NCBI RefSeq assembly: GCF_902167145.1
Contig: NC_050100.1
Coordinates: 191,387,439-191,451,438 of the forward strand
Direction of reading: 5' to 3'
Source: Zea mays
Taxonomy: Eukaryota > Streptophyta > Magnoliopsida > Poales > Poaceae
Length of the DNA stretch: 64,000 nucleotides
Part shown: positions 1 to 10,552 of the stretch, in pieces
How positions within the stretch are numbered: the stretch's first letter is position 1
How the letters are laid out: every line of letters starts with the position of its first letter
Program-made: the position numbers and the translations under genes
Notes under the pieces: model-generated
The model's database searches: none
Told to the model about the DNA's origin: nothing
What the model saw: the letters and a program-made list of their open reading frames with translations, nothing else

Positions 1-829
1 AAAATATATCAAGTGGTCTCCAGTATGGCAGTATGCCACTTCGAAAATTATTGTATATGAAAATGATAAAAGAATTGTAAAATCTTAAATCTGTTATATT
101 GCTAAAAAACTAATGAATACAGTGGCAGTTTTCCAAACTACCAACTCATACAATTTACTTCGTTAGTTTGTCACAATCAGAGGATTTAACTGCACAGATT
201 TTTTTACTACCACCATATATTTGAAAACGGGGATAGTATTACCTAGGGTGACAAGGACAAGAATGCATGTGAACATTTATCAAAGCCCACAAAGTATAGG
301 CTTGTTTCATGGGTCATGGTGACCACAAATATACAGAGCCCAACCCTTTGAAGAAATATAAACGATCAAAATAGTTTAATATGGAAAAAATACAAAATAA
401 TGGAGTACAATTGAAACAGTTTTATCTGGAAGAAAAATATGAAATGCTAGAGTAACTATCAGTACCATATCACCATACTATATGGCTATATGCAAAAAAC
501 AGGGATACCCCACCCCATTAAAAACATACTGGCCTAAAGCCAACACCTAGAAAAAATCTGACCCATTTCTGCAATTTCAAATTACGAACACAAGAAATAA
601 TCGAGTACAGGAAAAAAATAAATAATAATAAGATAAATAAGACCAGCACATGACAGGATGCATACACAATGCAACTGAAATATGGAACAGGTACTGCATC
701 AAATGTACAGTAAATTCCATGCCATGACATTCAATATTGAACTGTCACAAATATTAAATTAGATACACATTTGCATTTGATAGATCATTTATGCAAGGAA
801 TCTCGATTGACAAGTACTTGGAAAGCAAC
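1..829 (-). other. Intron or downstream part of the TFIIIC gene, no exon seen
   Basis: AT-rich sequence to the left of the last recognisable exon of the minus-strand TFIIIC gene. That exon ends at 830 with a GT donor, so the gene must continue to the left. I found no stretch here resembling the next part of the protein. A 70-codon minus-strand open frame at 518-730 is hydrophobic, has no splice signals in phase, and is not believed. Confidence 0.5.
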
Positions 830-3800
830 CTTTAACATGTGTAGAATCCTTCTATGGCGTTGATCATCAGAAGATAATGGACGGCACCGACGCCTCCTCT
901 GATTCGAAGGAAGTTTATCTAGGAAAAAAGCATGTGATCACTTACATTGAGTTTAATAGCAATTTGGTTGCAACCTAAACATATATAGCTTGCCAGTTTG
1001 CCAAGAAAAAGATTAACTAATCCCATATGAAGAAACTTAACTATACAAAGGGGTGGTAATGCATCACGATTCAAATGTTTCTTCACGATTCGTTTGAGCC
1101 CTTAATTAAGTTTAGTTCCAAAATGAATAGAAAATAGAGTCTGATTCTAATTCTAATATGATCCGGTCCTCAAATTTTATAGTGTAAAATGTAAAGCCCA
1201 TTACCACCCCTAACTATACGCAGGAACTATAGTAGTAGCCCGCAAAGTCAGGGCATGGTATTACTTGAAAAAAATTTGAACTGATAACCACCCTTAGCTG
1301 AAAAACTTATGAACTTTGGGAGAGACAACCAAAGAGCACACCCTTCGTGATTTAAATAAAATATGACTCTGTGAGGAAAATATATGCAGGATTTGAAACA
1401 GATTATATTGTCCAGCTATAGAAGTATAGATGCATTAATAGATTTATTGTCTATGCATTAATAGATCTACTAGTGATCTTAAAGTCAAACATGGCACAGT
1501 TTATAGACAGTACAGAAACTGCGAGCTCTTACTGCAGCATGGCAATCCCCAGATATATTAACCACAGAACCTTAACCAAATGAAGAGAAAAAATTGTGCA
1601 AATCTAAGTAATTGTACCTTCTTCAACTAACTGGGAAACTGCAGCAGAAGCATCACGGTTGTTCTGGATATGATGTCCAATTGGTTTGTCATGGTTCTCT
1701 TCTTCAAGCAAGAGTAATTTGCCCTGTGAACTAGGTGATTCCAAATCTTTAGATGAAACTAGGGACCACAAATCCGAACAATCATCACAGTCTTCTGAGA
1801 GTGCCTCAAAATTTTGCAGAGCAGTACCAGCTTTGTAGAGTGAGAAGTTTTTTGAAGTCCAAATTCGGTACTGCGATGTCTTGTCTGGAACTTCTGCTTC
1901 CCATGTTAGGTTGAATTTTTTTAGCATGGATGATACTCGTTTATGAAGTTTTTTTGAATTATTGAGTCCAAGATGTTTGCCAATCTAATCAGAAGTTGTA
2001 GTAGACATTAGTTACTAATTTTAAGATAAACAAAAACAAATTATCATCCCAATCAGATGACATAAGCAAACAAAATCTCTATCACATAATGATATGTATT
2101 CAAGCTTCTCCATATATTGATCATCAATGAATTCTGGGGTTCAACGTTCAAGGCAAGGAGCTTTTGCTCATGGGTCTGTTTTCCACTAGGAAGCATATTG
2201 GCTTATTGGGTCAACCAGTCAAGTAACAATGCCATTACTGTACCCGGAAGCTGCTCTACCTTTGCATGAGAAATTATTCATGTTAACATGTCCCTAAATA
2301 AAATAACCTATTGCTGAAACTAGTCCACAGCCAAGCGAAATAAATATCTTCAGGTTTAGGCAACCATAATCAAGTATTGAAGAAGAAATTAGGTAACATA
2401 ACATGTATAACTCAAAAGGAAGCACAACAGCACTGCAATAGTAGGATAAAGTAAGAACCAGTCTAGCATATAATTTAAAACACATAATACCACAAAGTTG
2501 CGCCAATTTAAGGTTCAGAGAAGTACCTCAACAAGTGTAATACCTTTTGTCCCTTGGCTACTGATCATATCATATATACAGTTCTCTAATGGAAGTTCCA
2601 AAATTTGATCAGTTGCCTGACCTTTTTTAACAAATTTAAAATTTGAAGCTATACTTTTTGGCTGAAACTCATTTGGATCAAAATTTTTCAGTAGACGCAA
2701 ACAACGGACAACCTGAAACATGGAATAACATTATAGCTTGTTGCTTAAGAATGTGTGTGAAACAGAAAAGTATTAAAGCAGGCATGGTGCAGTGCAGAGT
2801 GAATCTTCTATGTGGTGTAAGCCTAGCCAGATTATCTACACTCATGGGCGGACCCAGAACAAAGTATTTATTTGTTTACCCCCAGTGTAATGGGCTTGGC
2901 CCACCTAACTACTCTATATAATATACACCCAACCCTGGATTAGGGTTAGGGTTTTCACTCATTCCAAATGGTAACAGAGCTAGGTCTTTTTCTCTCTCCT
3001 CCCTCCCTTCCCATTTGTCGGCCCGCCTCTCCCCTGGCCAGCCCCACCACCACCCCCTCCTCCACCTCCCATCGTGCCGCCTAGAACAGCGTAGGCGCAC
3101 CCCCATCGTGTGTCGCCCTCTGCGCTCTCATCGCCTGTGGAATTGCATGCCATTACCTCTTCAGTCCAAAAACATATGCATGTTTGGAGTAGCATCTAAA
3201 CTGGGGTATGGAATCATGTTAATAAACTGTGACTCAAGTTACTGGAAATTCTATGACAAACTACACTACACTTATAAAAGTCTAACAGTCTTTTAATTAC
3301 ATATTTGAACTAGCATTTCAATCCTGACGGGAAGTGTTAGGAACTGAGAGAATGAACTCCAAAAAAGTATTAGAAAGTGGCATTAAATAGCAAGAGATTA
3401 GCATCACCTTATCATCAACTTCGGCATCAAATATCTCCACAAGTCGTGCATCTCTTAATCTATGCAATACCTGAAGAATAGGCCATTTAAGTAACAACCC
3501 ATGAAAATGAAGGACCGACAGAGATAGTGTAAACTTGGGGTGTTTGGTTTGAGGAGCAGAATGTTGAATGAACTATCCAAACCTAATCTACTTTGCTCAG
3601 TATGAGGAATGGAATCAATTCACGTATCACCACCTGATCAATCATTCATCACAAGCAAATGTTGAGTACAAAAATGAAGAATTATGACATCCCCTAGAAG
3701 CATCGAAAAGATCCCAATGTCTCATGATGGAGGAACACATAGAAAAAGTTGGTTCCTCAAACCAAACACACCGTAGCTGATTTCAAGCAGGCTTACATTT

Positions 3801-5526
3801 CTCCATGCTCTGTGCCCATATGCCATCCTGTAGTCGAGATCAACTTTTATATCTGACACAACAAGAGCCTAGGGGAAATAATCAAGCAAATTAGCAAATT
3901 GGAAAATTTTGGTGCAAATACCAGCATAGCTTTAATAGGGAAAATGTGAGAGCAGTCGACCTTTCCACTTGCTTCTTCAAGTTTATCACATATGGCTTTC
4001 ATTGCTGGAAGATAATCATGAATAGATATATCATTCTTGGAGTTAACATCAAAAGCTCCATCTACTCGGAAAGCATCTACATTGGCCTCTTCATTGCTCC
4101 CAAGTAGTTCAGGCTTTGTAATCTCAATTCTTTGCTGTGAAGTCATATTCAAGTCCTTGGCATATCGGGAGAGATATAGTGAATTGGTATTGATAATATG
4201 TTTATTCTGTGAGGCATCTTCCCTCTCAGCTACGTGATCTTTCATCTTTATAATAGTTGATTGTCTAACTATTAGTCGTTGTGATTCAAGACTCTTTGCA
4301 ATAAAATGGAAATTGTTTCCTTTCATTCTAAATTTTTTGCAAAGTTCACTCTGTGGTACCCCTGAAGTCCTATAACGAAAACATGATGTAAGAAACCACA
4401 ATCATAGTTAAAATTAAGATAAAGAATCTGTACATGAACATACCACATTACGTGAACAGGTTAAAAATTGGAAACAATACAAAAGTGCAACAAAGACTAA
4501 TAACCATTCTGTTGGACAATGTCAATAATACTAGTAATTTGTGGATAAATGAAACAGCTGACAGTGTTCATAAATATATGGGCTGTGCTAACAACAAGAA
4601 TTTCCAAGTCACCATATGTCCATGCATTTGGACAGTTAAACCAAAGATACAAACTTTAGGGTATGATCCCCATAAAGAAGCTCATCTTCCGTTTGACACA
4701 TAAGTCGGGCATGCACCATTTGAAAAATAAGCATATGGGCATAAAGAAATACTCATAATCAATACTTCAATTTTTAAGGGAACTGCTATGTACTGTGTAC
4801 AGCTATATAAAAGGGAACAAATTGCTTCTCTGTGGCTTTAAATCTGTACATTATAACATAAATTCTCTTTTGCAAGGTAACAAAATATATAGGCACGTTT
4901 AGGGTTCAGGGTTCAAGGCACGCTTTGGACTTTGTACTACTCTTTTCTTCTTAATATATATGATGCTCCTGCGCGTTGGAGGAAAAAACATCTATAGGCA
5001 CGTAAATTAAGTGATTTACATGTTGAACATTTTCCAATTCCTATCAAGTCACAAATACCCAACCCCCAGACTGATTAATGAAATTAAAACAGACGGTGTA
5101 CCAATTATATATTTGCTAAAAAACCATTGTTGCGGATTTGCACCTGCTTGCCGCAACACACTCCAACGTCGCCTTCTGGACGGCACTCAACTCCGACTTC
5201 GCGAATCTGCGCTCGTATAACCCCAGGAAGTTGTCCCTGATCCCCGCGCTTGCCACGAGCCGCATGCCCCGCCGTTCGGCCTCCTCGAAGTCCTTCTCCG
5301 CCGGGTCTCCGGTAGAGATGGGCACCCCGTCCCCATCCCCCTCCACCAGGTTGACGACGCGGAGCGCAAGGATGCGAGCCCACAGGGCGCGCTTGACTGC
5401 TGGGCCTAGCGGGAGCCCCGTCGCATCGAGCGTGCCACGGAGCGCTGGCCATAGGTCCACGACGGGGATCCCCAGCGCGAGGCGCGCGCACACCTCCTCC
5501 AGCGCCACCGACACGAGCTCGTCCAT
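830..5526 (-). CDS. TFIIIC B-block-binding subunit (GTF3C1/tau138-like), N-terminal half
   Basis: This gene encodes the large TFIIIC subunit that binds the B box of tRNA-type promoters and recruits TFIIIB and RNA polymerase III in the nucleus. Seven minus-strand exons join in phase with GT/AG borders: 5526-5144, 4369-3922, 3868-3797, 3470-3408, 2712-2527, 1984-1618 and 918-830, giving 1,608 nt or 536 codons. The start is the ATG at 5526, which opens MDELVSVALEEVCARL, the usual N-terminal opening of the plant protein. Exon 2 carries the B-block winged-helix region (SGVPQSELCKKFRMKGNNF, then RLIVRQ). Exons 3 and 4 give GHRAWRN and VLHRLRDARLVE. The plant protein is much longer (well over 1,000 residues), so the rest lies left of the window. 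No stop or frameshift was seen. The family match is from memory; exon phases are seen directly. Confidence 0.88.
2829..3180. mobile_element. Possible LTR-retrotransposon fragment in a TFIIIC intron
   Basis: A block unlike its AT-rich intron surroundings. It has a TATA-like CTATATAATATA, then a telomere-like box (TTAGGGTTAGGG), and then TGGTAACAGAGC at about 2970. The last motif resembles the initiator-tRNA primer-binding site that follows a 5' LTR in many plant elements. A C-rich stretch follows. No paired LTR or target duplication was found, so this could also be a captured promoter with its leader. Confidence 0.3.
3537..3772. mobile_element. Tourist-like MITE in a TFIIIC intron
   Basis: A 236-bp insertion with inverted ends: GGGGTGTTTGGTTTGAGG on the left, and on the right the complement of GGTGTGTTTGGTTTGAGG. 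The interior is non-coding. The ends resemble PIF/Harbinger (Tourist) termini and the larger PIF/Harbinger element at 22,755. The 3-bp target duplication expected for this class is not evident (CTT against GTA), so the borders may have decayed. It lies in the intron between the exons at 3868-3797 and 3470-3408. Confidence 0.65.
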
Positions 5527-5637
5527 GGTTTTCTCGGAAGGTTTGGGGCTTTCAGGGTTTTGCCAATGGCGGCATCAGGCACGGAGAGCCCCACGGGGAT
5601 CCTGAGTTCGGGGGGATGCGGTCTTCTTTTTCCTTTT
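5527..5637 (-). promoter_or_regulatory. 5' leader and proximal promoter region of the TFIIIC gene
   Basis: The 111 bases between the TFIIIC start codon and the MITE at 5,638. The stretch is GC-rich next to the ATG and then T-rich. No clear TATA box was seen in it, so the transcription start may lie here or inside the MITE. Confidence 0.35.
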
Positions 5638-5892
5638 GAACATATCTGATGCACATGAAAGATTGGTGCACATGGTGCACATATTAAATCATCACCACCC
5701 ATTTTAGATCTAACGTCTCTAATTGATCATTTAATTTACAAATAACACCTTCCACCACTACACAGCACCACATTAGAGGGTGTCCTTAGCAAAATATATC
5801 AAACAACTAGAGACGTTAGATCTAAAATGAGTGGTGATGATTTAATATGTGCACCATGTGCACAAATCTTCCATGTGCACCAGATATGTTCT
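5638..5892. mobile_element. MITE with long inverted repeats, upstream of the TFIIIC start
   Basis: The two arms (about 5638-5725 and 5806-5892) are near-perfect inverted copies of each other for roughly 85 bp. They begin GAACATATCTG and end CAGATATGTTC, and each includes GTGCACATGGTGCACATATT or its complement. The centre is about 80 bp of unrelated sequence. Such an element could form one long hairpin. No convincing target duplication was found, so the superfamily is open (Mutator-like foldback is one option). Confidence 0.7.
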
Positions 5893-6186
5893 CTTGAGAC
5901 AAAGAGGAAGGTGGGATCGAGAGGTATCTTGTTTTCCCTTTTATATTTTTAAAATAAATGAAATTTTAATTTTATATCTCGAATTTTATATATCTATACT
6001 AGTATATAGTTCATTCTAACCATAGATGATCAAATAGACCATGTCTAATGGACCAGCACGAGGCACGGCTTATTTAATAATGACGTGAGTCGTGCTTGAG
6101 TCGTCGTCTCGGCACGTGTTGATCCAGCTCGGCACGGTTATTTTTTTATTTTTAATAAACCAGTTTATATATATATATATATAATA
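5893..6186. other. Intergenic, no gene seen; (TA)n next to the Helitron
   Basis: AT-rich sequence without an open frame of note. A short TA-dinucleotide run at 6166-6182 ends four bases before the Helitron terminus. The A at 6186 is the left half of the A|T target dinucleotide. Confidence 0.6.
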
Positions 6187-6215
6187 TTAGGTATATGTCC
6201 GTGTGATACCACGGA
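6187..6215 (-). other. Helitron 3' terminus with hairpin
   Basis: On the minus strand this is the replication-terminator end: a 6-bp stem TCCGTG/CACGGA with a 6-base loop (6198-6215), a short spacer, then CTAA. CTRR is the class rule; CTAA is less common than CTAG. The next minus-strand base outside is T, as required. Confidence 0.75.
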
Positions 6216-6852
6216 ACGCAAATTGATGAGCCTTCAACGACTGAGGACCCTAGCGACGGGCGACATGAGTACAATGATCATGATATAAATACGCAATATT
6301 ATTAAAAATGCGTCGACCCAAATAGATTACACTGATGTCGAACAAACATTATTAATATCGTACAAATTATTTCTAAAGAGTAAATATAGAATGTTTAATC
6401 ATAAAAAAATATATCGACATCTTGTACACTAATCTAATTTTTTTACGACAAAAATGTTAGTACACAAAGATTATATAAAAATAAACATCGCATATTTTAT
6501 CGACCTTAATATTCCATGTTAGTTGAGAATTTCAGATGTGTTAACAGGCAACAACAAAAAGAGCAAAATAGGGTATGATTCCACTTTATTTAACTCATTC
6601 TTCTCAACACCTTTATAGGTTTCTTTTTTAGCCTACAATATAGTAGCAATAAAAGAAGACAGATATAGGCCAAAAGAATCATGAAGGATATGGTTCAGTT
6701 GTAGGAGTGCCCATCATTCGGGTCCTTATTACACATGTTTCGCTGTAGACAATAACACATGTTTCGCTATTCGCAAGGTGCATGATCTTTTGTTGAAGTA
6801 TCAATTGATTTTCCTGAACGCTTATATTAGGTTCAAGATATTTATTTACAGA

Positions 6853-6905
6853 AACTTGCTTAAATTTACAGACTGAATGCAAATACAATAACCTCCATTG
6901 CTTGA
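6853..6905. repeat. Left copy of a 53-bp direct repeat flanking filler DNA
   Basis: Begins AACTTGCTTAAATTTACAG and matches 7292-7344 at 50 of 53 positions by eye. The pair brackets 386 bp of unrelated sequence inside the Helitron. Confidence 0.8.
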
Positions 6906-7291
6906 TTTGAGACGATCAGGAGATGGGCCTTTATCAAATTGAACAGTCGGCCGCTACTAAGCTAAACTATAGGCTCTAAAGGTCTTACTTTAAGAGTACT
7001 CCTATTATGTATGGGTGGATCCGCTCTACGTAATGAAGTCAGCCTAATTGGATAGCAGCAAGACTTGCGAAGTACTCAGGCAGGATAGTAAGCTACTCAT
7101 AAGGTTTTAGGGAATGGCGTTTGGACTCCAAGTCTATGCCTCCAACCATGTTACAAGTGCCCAAGTCTAAGTTCTTCCAAGAGTTCAGACAGGGATAGGG
7201 TATTTACCGGTAAGCTCTTTCTCAATGCTTATTTAAAAATCGATGGGGTGGGTCGTATTTGAAAAGAAAGGACCCCTATTACGGAAGTAGC
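6906..7291. other. 386-bp filler segment of unknown origin
   Basis: Lies exactly between the two copies of the 53-bp repeat and has a more even base composition than the AT-rich sequence around it. No open frame is recognisable on either strand. Its look (moderate GC, no simple repeats) would suit organellar DNA, but I cannot identify it. It is best described as an insertion that duplicated 53 bp of its target. Confidence 0.5.
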
Positions 7292-7344
7292 AACTTGCTT
7301 AAATTTACATACTGAATGCAAATACAATAACTTCCATTGTTTGA
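7292..7344. repeat. Right copy of the 53-bp direct repeat
   Basis: Begins AACTTGCTTAAATTTACAT. It differs from the copy at 6853 at three positions, two of them C/T. Sequence to its right resumes the AT-rich Helitron body. Confidence 0.8.
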
Positions 7345-7584
7345 AAATCAAAGCAAACATTCAGTTAATTATTACTAAAGATGTAGACAATCAATTAGCA
7401 CAACTGAAGCCCTCTTTCTAAACTGAATCCCATTCAGTACTTAAACCTGAATAACATGCTAAGAAAATAGAACCCATGTATGCAGAGAGAATCCAAATAA
7501 CGAAGCTGATGTACAGAACCAGTATAGCCCATAATCCGTCAACAAGCCAAGGTAACGCCCAGCCAATAAACTCTCTAGTTGTAC

Positions 7585-8139
7585 CTCGATAGATATGTCG
7601 GAACTTCCACTCCGTGCCGTGTAGATCCTTGGCCACAAGCTCCTGAGATGGCCTCTGCTGGTTGTAGTCCTGCGCGCCACACCAAACAGAGTCAATAACC
7701 CAAGCAACCTCCAAACCACCACGAGAAGGGACCTCTCTCATAGCCATTGGTCGTACCAACGGCGAGAAGCAGTCCTCGGCAGCGCGGCACGGCACGAAGA
7801 AACCACAGTGTGTGCTGGTATCGGATGCCATGAGCATCTTGCAGAACATGTGCGGCGTCCGTGCGAGCGGTCTCATGGCACCGCCGTCCTCGCCGTTGTG
7901 GCGATCCGCGTCCTCGTCCTCCCGGACCCGCGCCTACGCCCGCTTCTCCGCGTCCTCGTCCTCGGGCAGCAGCGACACCCGTGTGTACACCTCGTCTGTC
8001 GTCCGCCTGCACGGAACAAGACAAGTTTCTCTTATCAGCCAATAGCTCGAGCACATTGCGCTCGCAGACCCCCCCCCCCCCGCACGCCGCACGAGCTCAC
8101 GTGGAGGGTGACGTCGACGACGAGGCAGAGCACGTGTGG
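7585..8139 (-). pseudogene. Auxin response factor (ARF) fragment, B3 domain region
   Basis: ARFs are nuclear transcription factors that bind auxin-response elements through a B3 domain. Minus-strand exons with GT/AG borders are visible. One (8139-8086 and just upstream) contains HVLCLVVDVTLH and ends at a GTGAGC donor. The exon 8006-7757 contains DEVYTRVSLLPEDEDAEKRA, then [20 protein letters not shown]. The exon 7669-7585 contains [25 protein letters not shown]. These match the region just before and within the first half of the ARF B3 domain. Family SDTSTHGGFSVPRRAAEDCF has several changes here. The start, the end of B3 and the whole C-terminal half are missing. It lies inside the Helitron and is interrupted by the helicase fragment. 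Confidence 0.85.
8086..8139 (-). repeat. 54-bp direct repeat, copy B, beyond the helicase insert
   Basis: Matches 9443-9496 at 50 of 54 positions by eye (core CACGTGGAGGGTGAC on the plus strand). It is part of an ARF exon and contains its GT donor. Confidence 0.8.
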
Positions 8140-8359
8140 AGTGAAAAAAGTGCTTTGCTCTACCAACCTGTTTCATCTTCCTATGCGAAGCAATTATTGG
8201 AGAACCTTTAAGCGAGTTAATTAGTGGAAGAACAACATCCCAGTAATCTACTCAAGCACATGTTGCAAAATATCTGCAATTTATCACGATAGGAAGATTC
8301 AAAAGTTAGCACAATGCTACATACAACTAAGAATAAGTAGCCAAACATAAATTTCAGGC
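8140..8359. other. Junction between ARF and helicase fragments, no exon seen
   Basis: Non-coding sequence between the ARF exon copy and the last helicase exon. It should contain the helicase-side breakpoint. No motif recognised. Confidence 0.4.
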
Positions 8360-9442
8360 ATCATGTATTTACACCATTATTTTCTTCCCACTATTATGCA
8401 CAAGGAAATCAACAAGATGAGATGACTTCTTTGATGCTTCACATATCATATACTGCACCAAAACAAGGTTATGATTTTGTAGGGAACAACTAGAATTCAA
8501 GAAAATCATAACACAGTTATCATAAAAATAAGAAGTATATTGATTGAACCTCCAACCGAAGCCCTAATGGTGTTATGGATGGACCAAGCTCATGTTGTCC
8601 AGCAACTTTGCTTGTGGACTTTGCCTCTGTCTTAACCTCAACCCTTATAGGATTTCTCAACCCTGCTTTGGATAGGTCTGCAACAGCTTTCGTCTGGTAG
8701 CTGAGAAAAGCCCAGTCCTCCTCAGCTTTGACAACATTGAAAGTATGAAGTTAATATGTTTCTGGAATTGCATATCCAAGAGCCTATCAGCCTCATCTAG
8801 GATCAAAATCTGCTTCCACAACATACACAAAAACTAATGGGGCTAACATAAATGCCACAACATTTTCACCAAATTCTGCAGAAAAGGGTCACACAAAGGG
8901 TTCCATTGTCTCTGAAACCACCTCAAGATTCTTGTACTCTAGAGCATCAGTGTGCATTATATCAAACAGCTTCCCGGGAGTGCCCACCAATATGTTTGCG
9001 CCCTCTTCCTCTACCTTCTTGAGCTCTGCTTTGATATCCATCCCACCGACCAGGAGCATGGATGACACGCCATTCAGGGTCACGAAGAAGGGTTGGGCCA
9101 CATTGAATATCTACGAGGACAATTCTCTCGTGGGAGAGATAATCAGAGCAAGAACCTGCTAAAATTTAACATATCGATTCATTTACCGATGAAAAAATGA
9201 GAAAAGGGGTGCAGAATTTTGTCAGAAATTGCAGAAGGTTAGAGCAAGGGACGTATAGAGGTCAGGGGTCGTGAGGCGACCTCGTGTGACTTGGACGGGG
9301 AGGAGCGGCGGCGGAGGATCTCAACGACGGGGACCATGAAGGCAAGGGTCTTCCCGGAGCCTGTGGCGGCGTCGACGGCGACGTCCTTGTGCGACAGCAG
9401 GTACGGGATGGTCGTCGCCTGCACGTGCGTGCACCGTTGGAA
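8360..9442 (-). pseudogene. DEAD-box RNA helicase (DDX55/RH18-like) fragment
   Basis: DEAD-box helicases unwind RNA with ATP; this subgroup works in ribosome assembly. Minus-strand pieces in family order are: the Q-motif part and motif I ([15 protein letters not shown]) in 9442-9260; a middle exon with ELKKVEEEGANILVGTPGKL (9101-8930); motif [15 protein letters not shown] near 8810-8770; motif III FSAT near 8710; then [20 protein letters not shown] to a donor after 8550; and MICEASKKSSHLVDFL from an acceptor at 8452. There is a one-base frameshift just after FSAT and a stop soon after the last exon piece. Introns are kept. The N-terminus and most of the second RecA domain are absent. The fragment is set inside an ARF fragment and bracketed by 54-bp repeats. 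The family match is from memory; motifs are seen. Confidence 0.85.
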
Positions 9443-9496
9443 GCCGCACGAGCGCACGTGGAGGGTGACATCGACGACGCGGTAGAGCACGTGTGG
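9443..9496 (-). repeat. 54-bp direct repeat, copy A, fused to the helicase fragment
   Basis: A second copy of the ARF exon end ([13 protein letters not shown] on the minus strand), continuing directly in open frame into the helicase Q-motif region. It marks the upstream junction of the helicase insert. The donor GTGAGC of copy B reads GTGCGC here. Confidence 0.8.
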
Positions 9497-9924
9497 CAGC
9501 ACCGCCGTAGCGGCTGATCCTTGCGTCGCGTCTCCGCCGATGTGCTCGATCAAACACCATATACAAGCATGTTTAGTCACACTCAAAAGTGGTGATTTAG
9601 CAACAAGATATAAAAGCAAACTCATTACTATAAAACTTCATATATAGGGGGCAGTAAACTACTGCATACTACGAAAAGAACACCAACCTGTGGCGTGCCT
9701 ACACAGTAGTAATGTTGGCTGAATAGTTGATGAGCTATCGACACACCCAATTGCTCTCTAACAAATTCTAAACCAGGATCAGGGCATCATGCATAGACAA
9801 AAGAGTTTCATAGCATATAAAATAATTGTAGGTGCAAAGTTGTCTCAAGGTACCACTAAGCATAAAGAAACAAGAGATGATTTGACGTGAGATATGAAAA
9901 ATAAAAAGTAAGGACATATATTAC

Positions 9925-10030
9925 CTCAACTATCAAACTGGCAACTTTCCTGTCATCTACCTGTGTTTCCCGACCAACCCACACAAATAGCTCAGCCTCA
10001 CAATCAAGTAAAAAAACATTTGCTATTCTC
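9925..10030 (-). pseudogene. Villin/gelsolin gene fragment, one exon
   Basis: Villins bundle and sever actin filaments through repeated gelsolin domains. A single 106-nt minus-strand exon with AG acceptor and GT donor encodes VFLLDCEAELFVWVGRETQV, DDRKVAS. This matches the conserved core of a gelsolin repeat in plant villins (FLLDCGAEVFVWVGR). Nothing else of the gene was found within the Helitron, so it is an isolated captured exon with some flanking intron. Confidence 0.8.
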
Positions 10031-10552
10031 CTAAATTGATATTGTAAGAACAATGTCTTCTAACTTCAATTGGCAGTTACTGATACTACAAACGTAAAAG
10101 ATAACAGTACATAATAAAGTTAAGGTGCGGGTAACAATATAGAATAAAATTATTGGAATATTTATAGAAGTAGTAGGCTAGCATTTCTGTTTAGTTTCAA
10201 AAAAACTACAGGGAGCAATTCACATAATGTTTTCTTTAATTTCAAAAAAATAACTGACCCAATATAAGTAAATCATACTATAACACAGAATCATTATCAA
10301 TGTTATAATGTGGCCACCAGTCTAATAGAAAGACCATTTTTCACAATACATAGCTAGAACAAGAATTAAGAAGTTGGACACAACTCACAACATATAGCAA
10401 GGACACCAAGTTTTGTATAGTAAGGGATGCAAATAATGACTACATTGTTATTTTAAGATAGCTTGGATACCTGATCTATACTATGAACATTATAAGCTGA
10501 GCATAGTAAATCAGTAGCCTTTCCAAATTAGAATGTGTTTTGGCCTTTCTAG
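10031..10552. other. Helitron interior, no exon seen
   Basis: AT-rich, intron-like sequence between the villin exon and the eIF4G fragment. The capture junction between the two must lie here; no motif marks it. Confidence 0.45.

Noticed and set aside
518..730. 70-residue hydrophobic minus-strand frame
   Set aside because: AT-rich intron sequence with no phase-compatible splice sites and no family resemblance.
2935..2960. Interstitial telomere (TTAGGGTTAGGG)
   Set aside because: Only two units, in a promoter-like context; plant telomere repeat is TTTAGGG, and short telo-boxes are common near plant promoters.
7418..7584. Membrane-like tail after the ARF exon (many Leu, Trp, Ile)
   Set aside because: It follows a GT donor at the known ARF exon border, so it is intron read through by chance.
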